In this document: positions 56,576 to 64,000 of the stretch, one piece after another
Layout of the letters: every line of letters starts with the position of its first letter
How positions within the stretch are numbered: the stretch's first letter is position 1
NCBI RefSeq assembly: GCF_000591415.1
Contig: NZ_JEMF01000032.1
Coordinates: 17,034-81,033 of the forward strand
Reading direction: 5' to 3'
Source of the DNA: Cobetia crustatorum
GTDB taxonomy: Bacteria > Pseudomonadota > Gammaproteobacteria > Pseudomonadales > Halomonadaceae
Length of the DNA: 64,000 bases
The notes under the pieces: model-generated
Told to the model about the DNA's origin: nothing
Databases searched by the model: none
The model's input: the letters and a program-made list of their open reading frames with translations, nothing else
Position numbers and translations under genes: made by a program

Positions 56576-57342
56576 TTAGCCATGAGTGATTGCATCGGCA
56601 AGGGGTAGGGCAAACTCGCGTAGTTCCGGACCCTGCCCATGCGAGATGATGTCGAAGCTTGGGTTGGGCGCCAGTCGCCGAGCACGATACGACGTGCCGG
56701 CTCACCCTCGATTTCGAGCGGATGTACGGCAGGGCGATGAGTGTGACCATGAATCAGCGTGCGCACATCATGTTCACGCATGTGCTTGATGACTTCTTCT
56801 GGCGTGACATCCATGATCGCTTCGTCCTTGGCGCTATTGGTTTCGCCAGACTGCATGCGCAATGATTGTGCCAGCGCCAGACGCTGTTCCAGCGGCATCG
56901 CCAGAATTTGTGCCTGCCACTGAGGGTCACGAGTCATGGCGCGGAATTTCATGTAGGCCTCATCGCGTGTGCACATGCTGTCGCCGTGCATCAGCAGTAC
57001 ACGCTCGCCATCCAGCGTGATGACGCTGGGGTCGGGGAGCAGGGTGACACCGGCTTCGGCGGCGAAGGTCTCGCCGACCAGGAAGTCGCGATTGCCGTGC
57101 ATGAAGAAGATGGTGGTGCCACGCGCTGCGACACGCTTGAGGGCGGTGCTCATGGTACGCGTGAACTCGTCACGGTAGTCATCACCCACCCAGACCTCGA
57201 AGATATCGCCCAGCAGGTAGAGGCGCTCGGCAACCGGCGTGCAGGTTTCGAGGCGTGCCAGGTAATCGATGAAGCCTTGGGCTATCTCCGGTGCCTCGTG
57301 ATGCAGGTGTAGATCGGAGATGAACAGGGTAGTGGCAGTCAT
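56576..57342 (-). pseudogene. lpxH: UDP-2,3-diacylglucosamine pyrophosphohydrolase with C-terminal frameshift
   Basis: The calcineurin-like phosphoesterase of lipid A synthesis. From ATG 57342 it reads TLFISDLHLHHEAPEIAQGF (metal Asp/His), LYLLGDIFEVWVGDD, FFMHGNRDFLVGETFA (GNRD motif), LMHGDSMCTRD and TLIHGHTHRPAVH, all the metallophosphatase signatures. After VLGDWRP the frame shown continues as TQASTSSRMGRV, unlike the family; one G added near 56667 gives WRPNPSFDIISHGQGPELREF and a stop at 56576, about 255 residues in all, close to the usual 240. Because the enzyme is essential in this pathway, a sequencing error is by far the best reading. It is 145 bp after ppiB. Confidence 0.88.
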
Positions 57343-57487
57343 GGTCAGGGTCCGGAGTTGATGGGGCGGAGAGCAGGAAGCCAAGGGTCACGTCAATGAG
57401 TTGAAGAGTAGAACGCAAACCGCCCAGTCTGACACTCGAGGGCACGAGGCAAGACCGGGCGGCAGATCAGTGATCAGGTGAAGGCGA

Positions 57488-57982
57488 TTATTCGGTGACT
57501 TCAGCGCTGGTGATGATCACGTCTTCAGCCGGCACATCGGCATGGCCGTCGCGACGGGTGGTCTTGACGCCTTCGATCTTGTCGACTACATCCATGCCTT
57601 CAACGACCTTGGCGAACACGCAGTAACCCCAGCCCTGGCTGGTCTTGCTGGTGAAGTTCAGGAAGTCATTGTCATTGACGTTGATGAAGAACTGCGCGCT
57701 GGCGGAGTGCGGGTCCATGGTGCGCGCCATGGCGATGGTGCCACGGTTGTTCTTGAGGCCGTTGTCGGCTTCATTCTCGATCACGCCACGTGTTGGTTTC
57801 TGGTTGAAGTCGGTGTCGAAACCGCCACCCTGAACCATGAAGCCCGGAATGACACGATGGAAGAGCACGTTGCTATACTGGCCGTCACGCACGTATTGCT
57901 CGAAGTTGGCGGCGGTCTTGGGCGCCTTGTCAAAGTCGAGTTCGAGTGTGATGTCGCCGTAGTTGGTATGAAGAACGATCAT
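57488..57982 (-). CDS. ppiB: Cyclophilin-type peptidyl-prolyl cis-trans isomerase B
   Basis: The 164-residue cytoplasmic cyclophilin begins [20 protein letters not shown] and contains the active-site segments [16 protein letters not shown] (Arg, Phe and Gln of the catalytic pocket), [20 protein letters not shown] and [18 protein letters not shown]. No signal peptide, so PpiB rather than PpiA. It is followed by lpxH on the same strand, an order common in gammaproteobacteria, and diverges from glnS. Confidence 0.96.
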   Translation of the reverse strand: MIVLHTNYGDITLELDFDKAPKTAANFEQYVRDGQYSNVLFHRVIPGFMVQGGGFDTDFNQKPTRGVIENEADNGLKNNRGTIAMARTMDPHSASAQFFINVNDNDFLNFTSKTSQGWGYCVFAKVVEGMDVVDKIEGVKTTRRDGHADVPAEDVIITSAEVTE

Positions 57983-58206
57983 TCGGGCTTCCCGGTCATC
58001 TGTGTTGCTGAAGTGTCAGGCAGGCGCGGTTACATGGCATCGCCTGCAGGCGTCGCGCTATAATAGCGGCTTTGCATCCAGTGACGAAAGCCTGAGCGAG
58101 CGGCAGGCCCCAGATGCAGACTCCGCGATCCGTCTTGTTGCCTTTTGAGCATAGGTAGCTTCAGGAACACGACGCCCAAGAACACATAGAGGTGCAGCGA
58201 AACTTC

Positions 58207-59886
58207 ATGAGTACCGAGACCCAGAGCGCTCCGAACTTCGTTCTTAACCAGATTCGCGAAGAACTCGAGGCTGGCCGTGCAGAGAAGGTTGTCACCCGTT
58301 TCCCGCCGGAACCGAACGGTTTCCTGCATATTGGACACGCCAAGTCGATCTGTCTGAATTTCGGTCTGGCACAGCAGCTTGGTGGCGATTGCCACTTGCG
58401 CTTCGACGACACCAATCCGGCCAAGGAAGAACAAGCCTATATTGATGCCATCAAGGAAGACGTTGAATGGCTGGGCTTCGAGTGGGCCGGCAAGGTGCGT
58501 TTTGCCTCCGACTATTTCGATCAGCTGTATGCTTGGGCACAACATCTGGTACGTGAAGGCAAGGCGTATGTCGACGACCTTTCTCCGGACGAAATTCGCG
58601 AATACCGCGGGACTCTGAGGGAGCCGGGACGTCCAAGCCCGTATCGTGAGCGCAGCTCCGAGGAAAATCTCGATCTGCTCGAGCGCATGCGAAAGGGGGA
58701 ATTTGGCGAGAGTGAGAAGGTGCTACGCGCGCGTATCGACATGGCAGCACCGAACATCAATCTTCGCGACCCGATTCTTTATCGCATTCGCCACGCGAGC
58801 CACCATCAGACCGGCGACAAGTGGAAAATCTACCCGTCTTACGATTTCACTCACGGGCAGTCGGATGCGTTGGAAGGCGTGACTCACTCCATCTGTACGC
58901 TGGAGTTTGAAGATCACCGTCCGTTGTATGAATGGTTCCTGGCCAACCTGCCGGTGCCGTGTACGCCGCGTCAGATCGAGTTCGCACGTCTGAATCTTGA
59001 TTACACCGTCACCTCCAAGCGCAAGCTCAAGCTGCTGGTGGATCAAGGTGTCGTCAATGGTTGGGATGACCCACGTATGCCGACCATCTCTGGAATGCGT
59101 CGCCGTGGTTACACTTCCGCCTCCATTCGCAAGTTCTGCGATATGGTCGGCGTGAGTCGCGCAGATGGCGGTATGGTTGAGCTCGGCATGCTGAATCATG
59201 CCATCCGCTCAGACCTGGAAGACAACGCGCTGCGTGCCATGTGTGTGCTCAACCCGCTCAAGGTTGTGCTGACTAACCTGCCGGAAGGTCACGAAGAGTT
59301 GTTTGAAGTGCCTGGGCACCCGGCACGTGACGACATGGGCACGCGTCAGGTGCCGTTGACCCGTGAGCTGTGGATCGACGCTGAAGACTTCATGGAAGAT
59401 GCACCCAAGAAGTTCTTCCGTCTCGCGCCAGAGAAGGAAGTGCGCTTGCGCAATGGCTACGTCATCCGCTGTGATGAAGTCATCAAGGATGAGGCTGGTG
59501 AAGTTATTGAGCTGCGTTGCAGTGTTGATCTCGATACGCTGGGCAAGAATCCGGAAGGGCGCAAGGTCAAGGGTGTCATTCATTGGGTCAGTGCGGTTCA
59601 CGCGGTGCCGATCGAAGTGCGTCAGTACGAGAATCTGTTCCTTGAAGCTGAGCCGGACCGTGACAAGGATGTCGACTTCCTCGATCACTTGAACCCCGAG
59701 TCATTGAGTGTCGTGCAGGGCTATGGCGAGCCAAGCCTGCGTAATGCTGAGCCGGAGACGCGTTATCAGTTTGAGCGCATCGGCTACTTCGTGGCTGATC
59801 GTCATGATTGCACGTCAGGTGCATTGGTCTTCAACCGCACCGTTAGCCTCAAGGATGGCTGGGCCAAGGCTCAGAAAAAGGGCTGA
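58207..59886 (+). CDS. glnS: Glutaminyl-tRNA synthetase
   Basis: The 559-residue class I synthetase charges tRNA-Gln. The HIGH motif is within [20 protein letters not shown] (residues ~32-50) and the KMSKS-equivalent in [18 protein letters not shown] near 275; [20 protein letters not shown] and the C-terminal anticodon-binding beta-barrels ([49 protein letters not shown]) complete the protein. ATG 58207 fits the family N-terminus; GTG 58192 is possible. The presence of GlnRS is usual for gammaproteobacteria. Confidence 0.97.
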   Translation: MSTETQSAPNFVLNQIREELEAGRAEKVVTRFPPEPNGFLHIGHAKSICLNFGLAQQLGGDCHLRFDDTNPAKEEQAYIDAIKEDVEWLGFEWAGKVRFASDYFDQLYAWAQHLVREGKAYVDDLSPDEIREYRGTLREPGRPSPYRERSSEENLDLLERMRKGEFGESEKVLRARIDMAAPNINLRDPILYRIRHASHHQTGDKWKIYPSYDFTHGQSDALEGVTHSICTLEFEDHRPLYEWFLANLPVPCTPRQIEFARLNLDYTVTSKRKLKLLVDQGVVNGWDDPRMPTISGMRRRGYTSASIRKFCDMVGVSRADGGMVELGMLNHAIRSDLEDNALRAMCVLNPLKVVLTNLPEGHEELFEVPGHPARDDMGTRQVPLTRELWIDAEDFMEDAPKKFFRLAPEKEVRLRNGYVIRCDEVIKDEAGEVIELRCSVDLDTLGKNPEGRKVKGVIHWVSAVHAVPIEVRQYENLFLEAEPDRDKDVDFLDHLNPESLSVVQGYGEPSLRNAEPETRYQFERIGYFVADRHDCTSGALVFNRTVSLKDGWAKAQKKG

Positions 59887-59928
59887 TTTTATGCTGGTGG
59901 GTGTCTTTTGAGGCTCCTGCCAGTGTCG

Positions 59929-59972
59929 CCCTCCTGTCTCTTGCTTTCTGTATCGCATCAAGGACAGGAGGG
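59929..59972 (+). terminator. Probable terminator after glnS
   Basis: CCCTCCTGTC (59929-59938) pairs with GACAGGAGGG (59963-59972), with a 24-base loop and a short TGTTT afterwards. Moderately strong; the loop is long. Confidence 0.5.
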
Positions 59973-60107
59973 TGTTTAGCTTCACGGCCCGCATCGCGGC
60001 CACTCGTGACTTCATGATGGAGGCGAGTGGTCGCTGATGGCGGGCCGCTTAATTTTCGCAAGGCCGACAGACGTTTCTTGTCGGCTCAGAGCCAAGGGCG
60101 ACCACGC

Positions 60108-61520
60108 ATGACCCACCTTGCAGATGCATCAAGCACGCTGTCGATCTACAGCACACTGAGTCGTACCAAGGCACCCTTCGTGCCGCTGGAAGGCAACAAG
60201 GTGAGCATGTACGTGTGTGGCGTGACGGTCTATGACCTCTGCCATATCGGCCATGCGCGTGTGATGGTGGCCTTCGATGTCATTACTCGCTACTTGCGGG
60301 CACGTGGCTACGAGGTCACCTATGTACGCAATATCACTGACATTGACGACAAGATCCTCAAGCGCGCTGATGAGAATGGTGAGGCCTTTGAGGCGCTCAC
60401 CGAACGCATGGTTCAGGCGATGCACGAAGATGAGGGGCGCCTGGGCATTTTGCGTCCGGATATAGAGCCGCGTGCTACCGCTCACATCGCCGATATCATC
60501 GCGATGACCGAGACGCTGATCGATAAGGGCTTCGCTTACGCGGCCAGCAATGGCGATGTCTACTATCGCGTGCGCCGCTTTGAAGGTTACGGCAAGCTCA
60601 ACAATCGCCAGCTGGACGACATGCAGTCCGGGGCACGAATCGAGATTGAAGCGGCCAAGGAAGATCCGCTTGATTTCGTACTGTGGAAGGCTGCCAAGCC
60701 GGGTGAGGCTAGCTGGCCATCACCATGGGGAGACGGACGTCCGGGCTGGCATATCGAATGCTCGGCGATGTCGACCTGCTGCCTGGGCAACACCTTTGAT
60801 ATCCACGGCGGTGGCCCGGACCTGACCTTCCCGCACCACGAGAACGAGATCGCCCAGTCTGAAGCCGCCACTGGCCAGCAATACGCCAATGTGTGGATGC
60901 ACGCCGGTGCCGTGCGCGTGGGACAGGACAAGATGTCCAAGTCGCTGGGTAACTTTTTCACTATCCGTGACGTGCTGGAGCAGCACAATCCTGAAGTGGT
61001 GCGCTATCTGCTGGTGGCAAGCCATTACCGCAGCGCGATCAGCTATGAAGCCAACTCGCTGGATGAGGCGCGGCGTTCACTGGAGCGCTTCTATAACGCG
61101 CTAGAGAATGTTACGCCCGAAGAGGGCGACGTGAGTGATGAGTGGCGTGCACGTTTCATTGCAGCCATGGATGACGACTTCAACACGGCCGGTGCGCTGT
61201 CGGTGCTATTCGAGTTGGCGCGTGAGTTGAATCGTGCCAAGAAGGAAGCCCCGCAGCAGGCGCCGGCACTGGCCTTTGAACTCACCTCGCTCGGCAGTCT
61301 GTTGGGGCTGTTCGGACAGGATCCGGCGGCCTTCCTCAAGGGCGATACCGAAGGGCTGGCGTTGTCAGAAGAAGATATCCAGCAGCAGATCGAGGCGCGC
61401 GCCGCCGCCAAGAAGTCCAAGGACTTCGCAGGGGCGGATCGTATTCGTGACGAGCTAGCCGCTCAAGGCATCATCCTCAAGGATTCCCGTGAGGGGACGA
61501 CCTGGGTGCTGGAAGGCTAG
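60108..61520 (+). CDS. cysS: Cysteinyl-tRNA synthetase
   Basis: The 470-residue class I synthetase charges tRNA-Cys. It shows the zinc and HIGH region VSMYVCGVTVYDLCHIGHAR, the KMSKS motif VGQDKMSKSLGNFFTI near 280, the zinc-binding WHIECSAMSTCCLG and HGGGPDLTFPHHENEIAQSE. The C-terminal helical domain ends with RIRDELAAQGIILKDSREGT. The ATG at 60108 is preceded by AAGGG; the frame is open to 60027 but only this start fits the family. It follows glnS on the same strand. Confidence 0.97.
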   Translation: MTHLADASSTLSIYSTLSRTKAPFVPLEGNKVSMYVCGVTVYDLCHIGHARVMVAFDVITRYLRARGYEVTYVRNITDIDDKILKRADENGEAFEALTERMVQAMHEDEGRLGILRPDIEPRATAHIADIIAMTETLIDKGFAYAASNGDVYYRVRRFEGYGKLNNRQLDDMQSGARIEIEAAKEDPLDFVLWKAAKPGEASWPSPWGDGRPGWHIECSAMSTCCLGNTFDIHGGGPDLTFPHHENEIAQSEAATGQQYANVWMHAGAVRVGQDKMSKSLGNFFTIRDVLEQHNPEVVRYLLVASHYRSAISYEANSLDEARRSLERFYNALENVTPEEGDVSDEWRARFIAAMDDDFNTAGALSVLFELARELNRAKKEAPQQAPALAFELTSLGSLLGLFGQDPAAFLKGDTEGLALSEEDIQQQIEARAAAKKSKDFAGADRIRDELAAQGIILKDSREGTTWVLEG

Positions 61521-61556
61521 GCCATGCTTCTCGTGTGTGATTGATATGCTGGAAAT

Positions 61557-61592
61557 AAAAAGCCGCCGCCCATATGGGACGGCGGCTTTTTA
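61557..61592. terminator. Bidirectional intrinsic terminator between cysS and mtnN
   Basis: AAAAAGCCGCCG and CGGCGGCTTTTT flank CCCATATGGGA, making a long stem 36 bp after the cysS stop and also suited to end the mtnN transcript. Confidence 0.9.
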
Positions 61593-61643
61593 CGTTGATA
61601 GCCATCAGTGCTTAGTCATCATCGTTCAGGCAGCAGCGCTTGA

Positions 61644-62354
61644 TCAGCTCGCGAGTCGCTTGACCATGGCATCGACCATGCGTGAGGACTGGCGTGCCGC
61701 CACATGCAGGAATTCCTCGAAGGACTGGCTGTTGTTGTCCTTGCCGGCGATGTCAGATAGCGCACGAATGACCACGAATGGCATGTCGTAGACGAAGCAG
61801 GTCTGCGCGATAGCAGCGGCTTCCATCTCGACGGCCAGCATGTCCGGGAAGCGTGAACGGGTGAGAGCGACCAGTTCTGGGTCGGACATGAAGATATCAC
61901 CGGTGCAGATCAGGCCTTCACGCGCCGTGATCTCGCCCTGAGCTTCGACGCACTCGCGTGCCACTTTCACCAGTTGCGGGTCAGATGGATAGGCGGCCGG
62001 CATCTGCGGTACCTGGCCGTATTCGTAGCCGAAGACCACGGCGTCGACATCATGGTGACGCACTTCACTGGAAATCACGACATCGCCGATCTCGAGGTCT
62101 GCCGCAAAGCCGCCGGCGGAGCCAGTGTTGATGATGGCGTCTGGTTGATAGCGCTCAATCATCTGGCAGGCACCGACGGCAGCGTTGACCTTGCCGATAC
62201 CCGATTGCAGCAGCACGACCTTGATACCGTGTAGCTGGCCGATATGGAAGGTAGAGCCAGCGTGACTAGACGTGGTGCTGTCTTCCAGCAGTTTGGCGAG
62301 AATGGCCACTTCTTCGGCCATGGCACCGATGATGCCAAGTGTCTTGAGAGACAT
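61644..62354 (-). CDS. mtnN: 5'-methylthioadenosine/S-adenosylhomocysteine nucleosidase
   Basis: The 236-residue enzyme removes adenine from MTA and SAH, feeding methionine salvage and autoinducer-2 formation. It starts LGIIGAMAEEVAILAKLLED (catalytic Glu region), with VVLLQSGIGKVNAAVGACQM, NTGSAGGFAADLEIGDVVIS, and the active-site VEMEAAAIAQTCF and VIRALSDIAG (catalytic Asp). AAGGA precedes ATG 62354; the in-frame ATG at 62384 would add ten unlike residues. Downstream of folD on the same strand. Confidence 0.96.
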   Translation of the reverse strand: MSLKTLGIIGAMAEEVAILAKLLEDSTTSSHAGSTFHIGQLHGIKVVLLQSGIGKVNAAVGACQMIERYQPDAIINTGSAGGFAADLEIGDVVISSEVRHHDVDAVVFGYEYGQVPQMPAAYPSDPQLVKVARECVEAQGEITAREGLICTGDIFMSDPELVALTRSRFPDMLAVEMEAAAIAQTCFVYDMPFVVIRALSDIAGKDNNSQSFEEFLHVAARQSSRMVDAMVKRLAS

Positions 62355-62384
62355 GATGTAGGAGTCCTTTAGCGCAAACGACAC

Positions 62385-62412
62385 GCCGCCTCGTGATCAA
62401 GAGGCGGCGTGG
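62385..62412 (-). terminator. Hairpin between folD and mtnN
   Basis: CACGCCGCCTC and GAGGCGGCGTG form an 11-bp stem with a short loop, 15 bp after the folD stop on the minus strand. Only TCGTTT follows, so termination may be partial and mtnN partly co-transcribed. Confidence 0.6.
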
Positions 62413-62426
62413 GAAAAAAGAGGGCG

Positions 62427-63296
62427 TTACTCAGTCGCGAGACGTGCGTCGTGCAGCTCGGCAGCAAACAGGGTGTTTTCCAGTAACGAGGCGACGGTCA
62501 TCGGCCCTACACCACCTGGTACCGGCGTGATCCAGCCAGCGCGCTCAGCGGCCGGTGCAAACTCGACATCGCCGACCAGTGATCCGTTTTCAAGGCGGTT
62601 GATGCCCACGTCGATCACGACAGCACCTTCCTTGATCCACTCACCCTTGACCAGTCCCGGTTTGCCGACGCCGACCACGACCAGATCAGCTTGGCGAACC
62701 TTGCCTTCCAGGTCCTTGGTGAAGCGATGACAGACGGTAGTAGTGCAACCGGCAAGCATTAGCTCGAGTGCCATCGGGCGGCCCACGATGTTGGATGCAC
62801 CGACGATAGTGGCATCCATGCCGCGCACTTGCAGACCACTCTCGCTCAAGAGCGTCATGATGCCCTTGGGCGTGCAGGGACGCATGACCGGCAAGCGCTG
62901 AGCCAGACGGCCCAGATTGTACGGATGGAAACCATCAACATCCTTGTCGGTGCGAATACGCTCAAGGATGGGGCGCGAATCAAGGTGTGCCGGCAGTGGT
63001 AGTTGAACGAGGACGCCATCGATGCTGTTATCGGCATTCAGCTCGTCAACCAATGCTTCCAGCTCGCTCTGCGTGGTATCGGAAGACAGGCGGTGCTGAG
63101 TGGAAGTAATGCCGGCCTTCTCGCAGGCGAGGTGCTTGTTACGGACATAAACCTCGGACGCGGGGTCTTCACCGACCAGCACGACGGCAAGTCCCGGAAT
63201 ACGTTCACCGGCGTTGCGGCGCGCATCGACCTGGCGGCCGACTTGCTGACGTACGCGTTCGGCGATGGCCTTACCATCAATCAGTTGTGCTGCCAT
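62427..63296 (-). CDS. folD: Bifunctional methylenetetrahydrofolate dehydrogenase/cyclohydrolase
   Basis: The 289-residue enzyme interconverts methylene-, methenyl- and formyl-tetrahydrofolate with NADP. Signatures are [20 protein letters not shown] (catalytic Tyr and Lys), [44 protein letters not shown] (NADP loop) and the C-terminal [22 protein letters not shown] 63296 with AAGGAA upstream. A typical housekeeping gene next to tRNA genes here. Confidence 0.97.
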   Translation of the reverse strand: MAAQLIDGKAIAERVRQQVGRQVDARRNAGERIPGLAVVLVGEDPASEVYVRNKHLACEKAGITSTQHRLSSDTTQSELEALVDELNADNSIDGVLVQLPLPAHLDSRPILERIRTDKDVDGFHPYNLGRLAQRLPVMRPCTPKGIMTLLSESGLQVRGMDATIVGASNIVGRPMALELMLAGCTTTVCHRFTKDLEGKVRQADLVVVGVGKPGLVKGEWIKEGAVVIDVGINRLENGSLVGDVEFAPAAERAGWITPVPGGVGPMTVASLLENTLFAAELHDARLATE

Positions 63297-63671
63297 CAGC
63301 GATCATTCCTTCTCGTGGGCGATAGATGCAGGAGGGAAAACTGCCGCCAATTTTCGCATGCCCTGCTCGCCAGTCAACGCCGAATGACGACCTTGGTCGA
63401 AACGGTGGCGATATGTCGACTGAATGCTGACGTAATGTTGCCCAATGGTGCATGGCTAAGCGCAAGAGTTCGCCGTGATAGTTCAGCTGTATAGTCTGGT
63501 ATGAGCATTGAGAAGCAAGACTCGAGGCAAAGGTGTCTCGGAGCGATACGTCGTTTTTTTCATGTCGTGATTCTTTTGGAAAGAAAATCACGTAAGGGCT
63601 TGACCGCAGACGGAAGTTTGGTAGAATACGCCTCGCATCGACGGGGTTCGACAGTCGGTTGAAGACGGTTT
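63297..63671. promoter_or_regulatory. Divergent region between folD and the tRNA genes
   Basis: No coding gene is supported. The right end holds the strong tRNA promoter described separately, the left end the folD ribosome site. Between them 63476-63560 is featureless in my reading. Confidence 0.4.
63600..63627 (+). promoter_or_regulatory. Sigma-70 promoter of the tRNA cluster
   Basis: TTGACC (63600-63605) and TAGAAT (63622-63627) are 16 bp apart. The following GC-rich stretch ACGCCTCGC is typical of the discriminator of stable-RNA promoters under stringent control. The first tRNA starts about 38 bp after the expected start point. Confidence 0.75.
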
Positions 63672-63747
63672 CGGGATATAGCGCAGTCTGGTAGCGCGCT
63701 GCTTTGGGAGCAGGATGTCGGGGGTTCGAATCCCTCTATCCCGACCA
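63672..63747 (+). tRNA. tRNA-Pro (anticodon TGG)
   Basis: The 76-base gene folds as a cloverleaf: acceptor CGGGATA/TATCCCG, D-arm GCGCAGTCTGGTAGCGC, anticodon loop TTTGGGA with TGG, T-arm GGGGGTTCGAATCCCTC and an encoded CCA end. TGG reads CCA and, by wobble, other proline codons. Confidence 0.95.
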
Positions 63748-63815
63748 TTTGAATGCAATGCCTTTTAGGGTGGTGTTCAAACTTTATCCGGAGTTGACTC
63801 GCAGTGTCAGTTTCT

Positions 63816-63892
63816 GCGCCTATAGCTCAACCGGATAGAGCAACGGCCTTCTAAGCCGTAGGTTGCAGGTTCGAGTCCTGCTGGGCGTACCA
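63816..63892 (+). tRNA. tRNA-Arg (anticodon TCT)
   Basis: The 77-base gene has acceptor GCGCCTA paired to TGGGCGT (two wobble pairs), D-arm AGCTCAACCGGATAGAGC, anticodon loop CTTCTAA with TCT, T-arm GCAGGTTCGAGTCCTGC and encoded CCA. It reads AGA/AGG arginine codons. It lies 68 bp after tRNA-Pro and presumably shares its transcript. Confidence 0.93.
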
Positions 63893-63984
63893 TCAGCATG
63901 ATATTTGTCATGTGGATGGAAGTCAGATTGCGTGTTGTGAATCTGATGGTTACGACCAGACGATGTAAAGTTGTCCATACAGTG

Positions 63985-64000
63985 GTGGGTGTAGCTCAGT
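63985..64000 (+). tRNA. Start of a third tRNA, probably tRNA-His, cut by window edge
   Basis: GTGGGTGTAGCTCAGT is the 5-prime acceptor and first half of a D-arm, spaced like the preceding tRNAs. The sequence matches the usual start of gammaproteobacterial tRNA-His, and Pro-Arg-His-type clusters are common, but the anticodon is outside the window. Confidence 0.6.

Noticed and set aside
1..64000. CRISPR array, prophage, insertion sequence or restriction/defence island
   Set aside because: No regularly spaced repeats, transposase, integrase, phage structural, nuclease or methylase-specificity genes were recognised anywhere in the window.

Overview
The window is a stretch of chromosome from a gammaproteobacterium, most probably a marine or halophilic member of the Halomonadaceae (Halomonas/Cobetia-like). 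This is inferred from gene content: three TRAP or osmolyte-type uptake systems, AcnB, PpsA with its PpsR regulator, MiaE, an LiuR-controlled branched-chain amino acid pathway, and an outer-membrane protein with a very acidic insert. No phage, insertion sequence, CRISPR array or conjugative element was seen. It is a mosaic of metabolic operons with a housekeeping block at the right end.

Layout. 1-6.0 kb: a TRAP transporter (dctM cut by the window edge, dctQ, dctP) diverging from a GMC-family FAD alcohol dehydrogenase and a YeiH-type putative sulfate exporter; three GAGAC-type operator copies about 50 bp apart lie between. 6.3-8.0 kb: a TrxC-like thioredoxin, an SDR and a PhnA/YjdM zinc-ribbon protein. 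8.2-15.2 kb: the leucine (isovaleryl-CoA) operon liuA-liuB-liuC-liuD-liuE on the minus strand. 15.5-17.8 kb: a two-gene osmoprotectant-type ABC importer with the binding protein fused to the permease. 17.9-18.5 kb: two tiny lipoproteins, one His/Gly-rich. 18.6-20.5 kb: a FecCD/FecE-type ABC importer without a binding protein. 20.7-28.2 kb: a second TRAP system, a LysR regulator, a VOC protein and the 5-oxoprolinase genes pxpABC, sharing a 12-bp upstream motif. 28.3-31.4 kb: a small ORF, a methyltransferase and an acyl-CoA synthetase. 31.6-38.4 kb: a MerR regulator (LiuR-like) diverging from a valine/isobutyryl-CoA operon. 38.5-47.9 kb: rhodanese, MATE exporter, PpnP, PpsR/PpsA, a dicarboxylate/amino-acid symporter, RraA and an outer-membrane beta-barrel. 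48.1-56.5 kb: acnB, a DUF1289 protein, miaE and a 1,300-residue SARP/BTAD-cyclase-like-AAA-TPR regulator. 56.6-64 kb: lpxH, ppiB, glnS, cysS, mtnN, folD and tRNA-Pro, tRNA-Arg and the start of a third tRNA, probably His.

How the parts work together. The leucine operon and the valine operon are 17 kb apart but carry near-identical palindromes (TTGACGTTAACGTAAA and TTTACGTTAACGTAAA) next to their first genes; the MerR gene beside the second is the likely regulator of both. The TRAP-LysR-pxpABC block looks like a pyroglutamate uptake and hydrolysis locus. The leftmost block could be an alcohol-sulfonate (isethionate-like) oxidation locus, but this is inference because no desulfonating enzyme is in view.

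Data quality. Seven genes (second dctQ, pxpC, the methyltransferase, the 3-hydroxyisobutyryl-CoA hydrolase, the MATE exporter, the large regulator, lpxH) are each split by what reads as a single-base gain or loss, nearly always in or beside a G/C run. The essential lpxH is among them, so most or all are probably sequencing errors rather than real pseudogenes. Coordinates are given for the restored genes.
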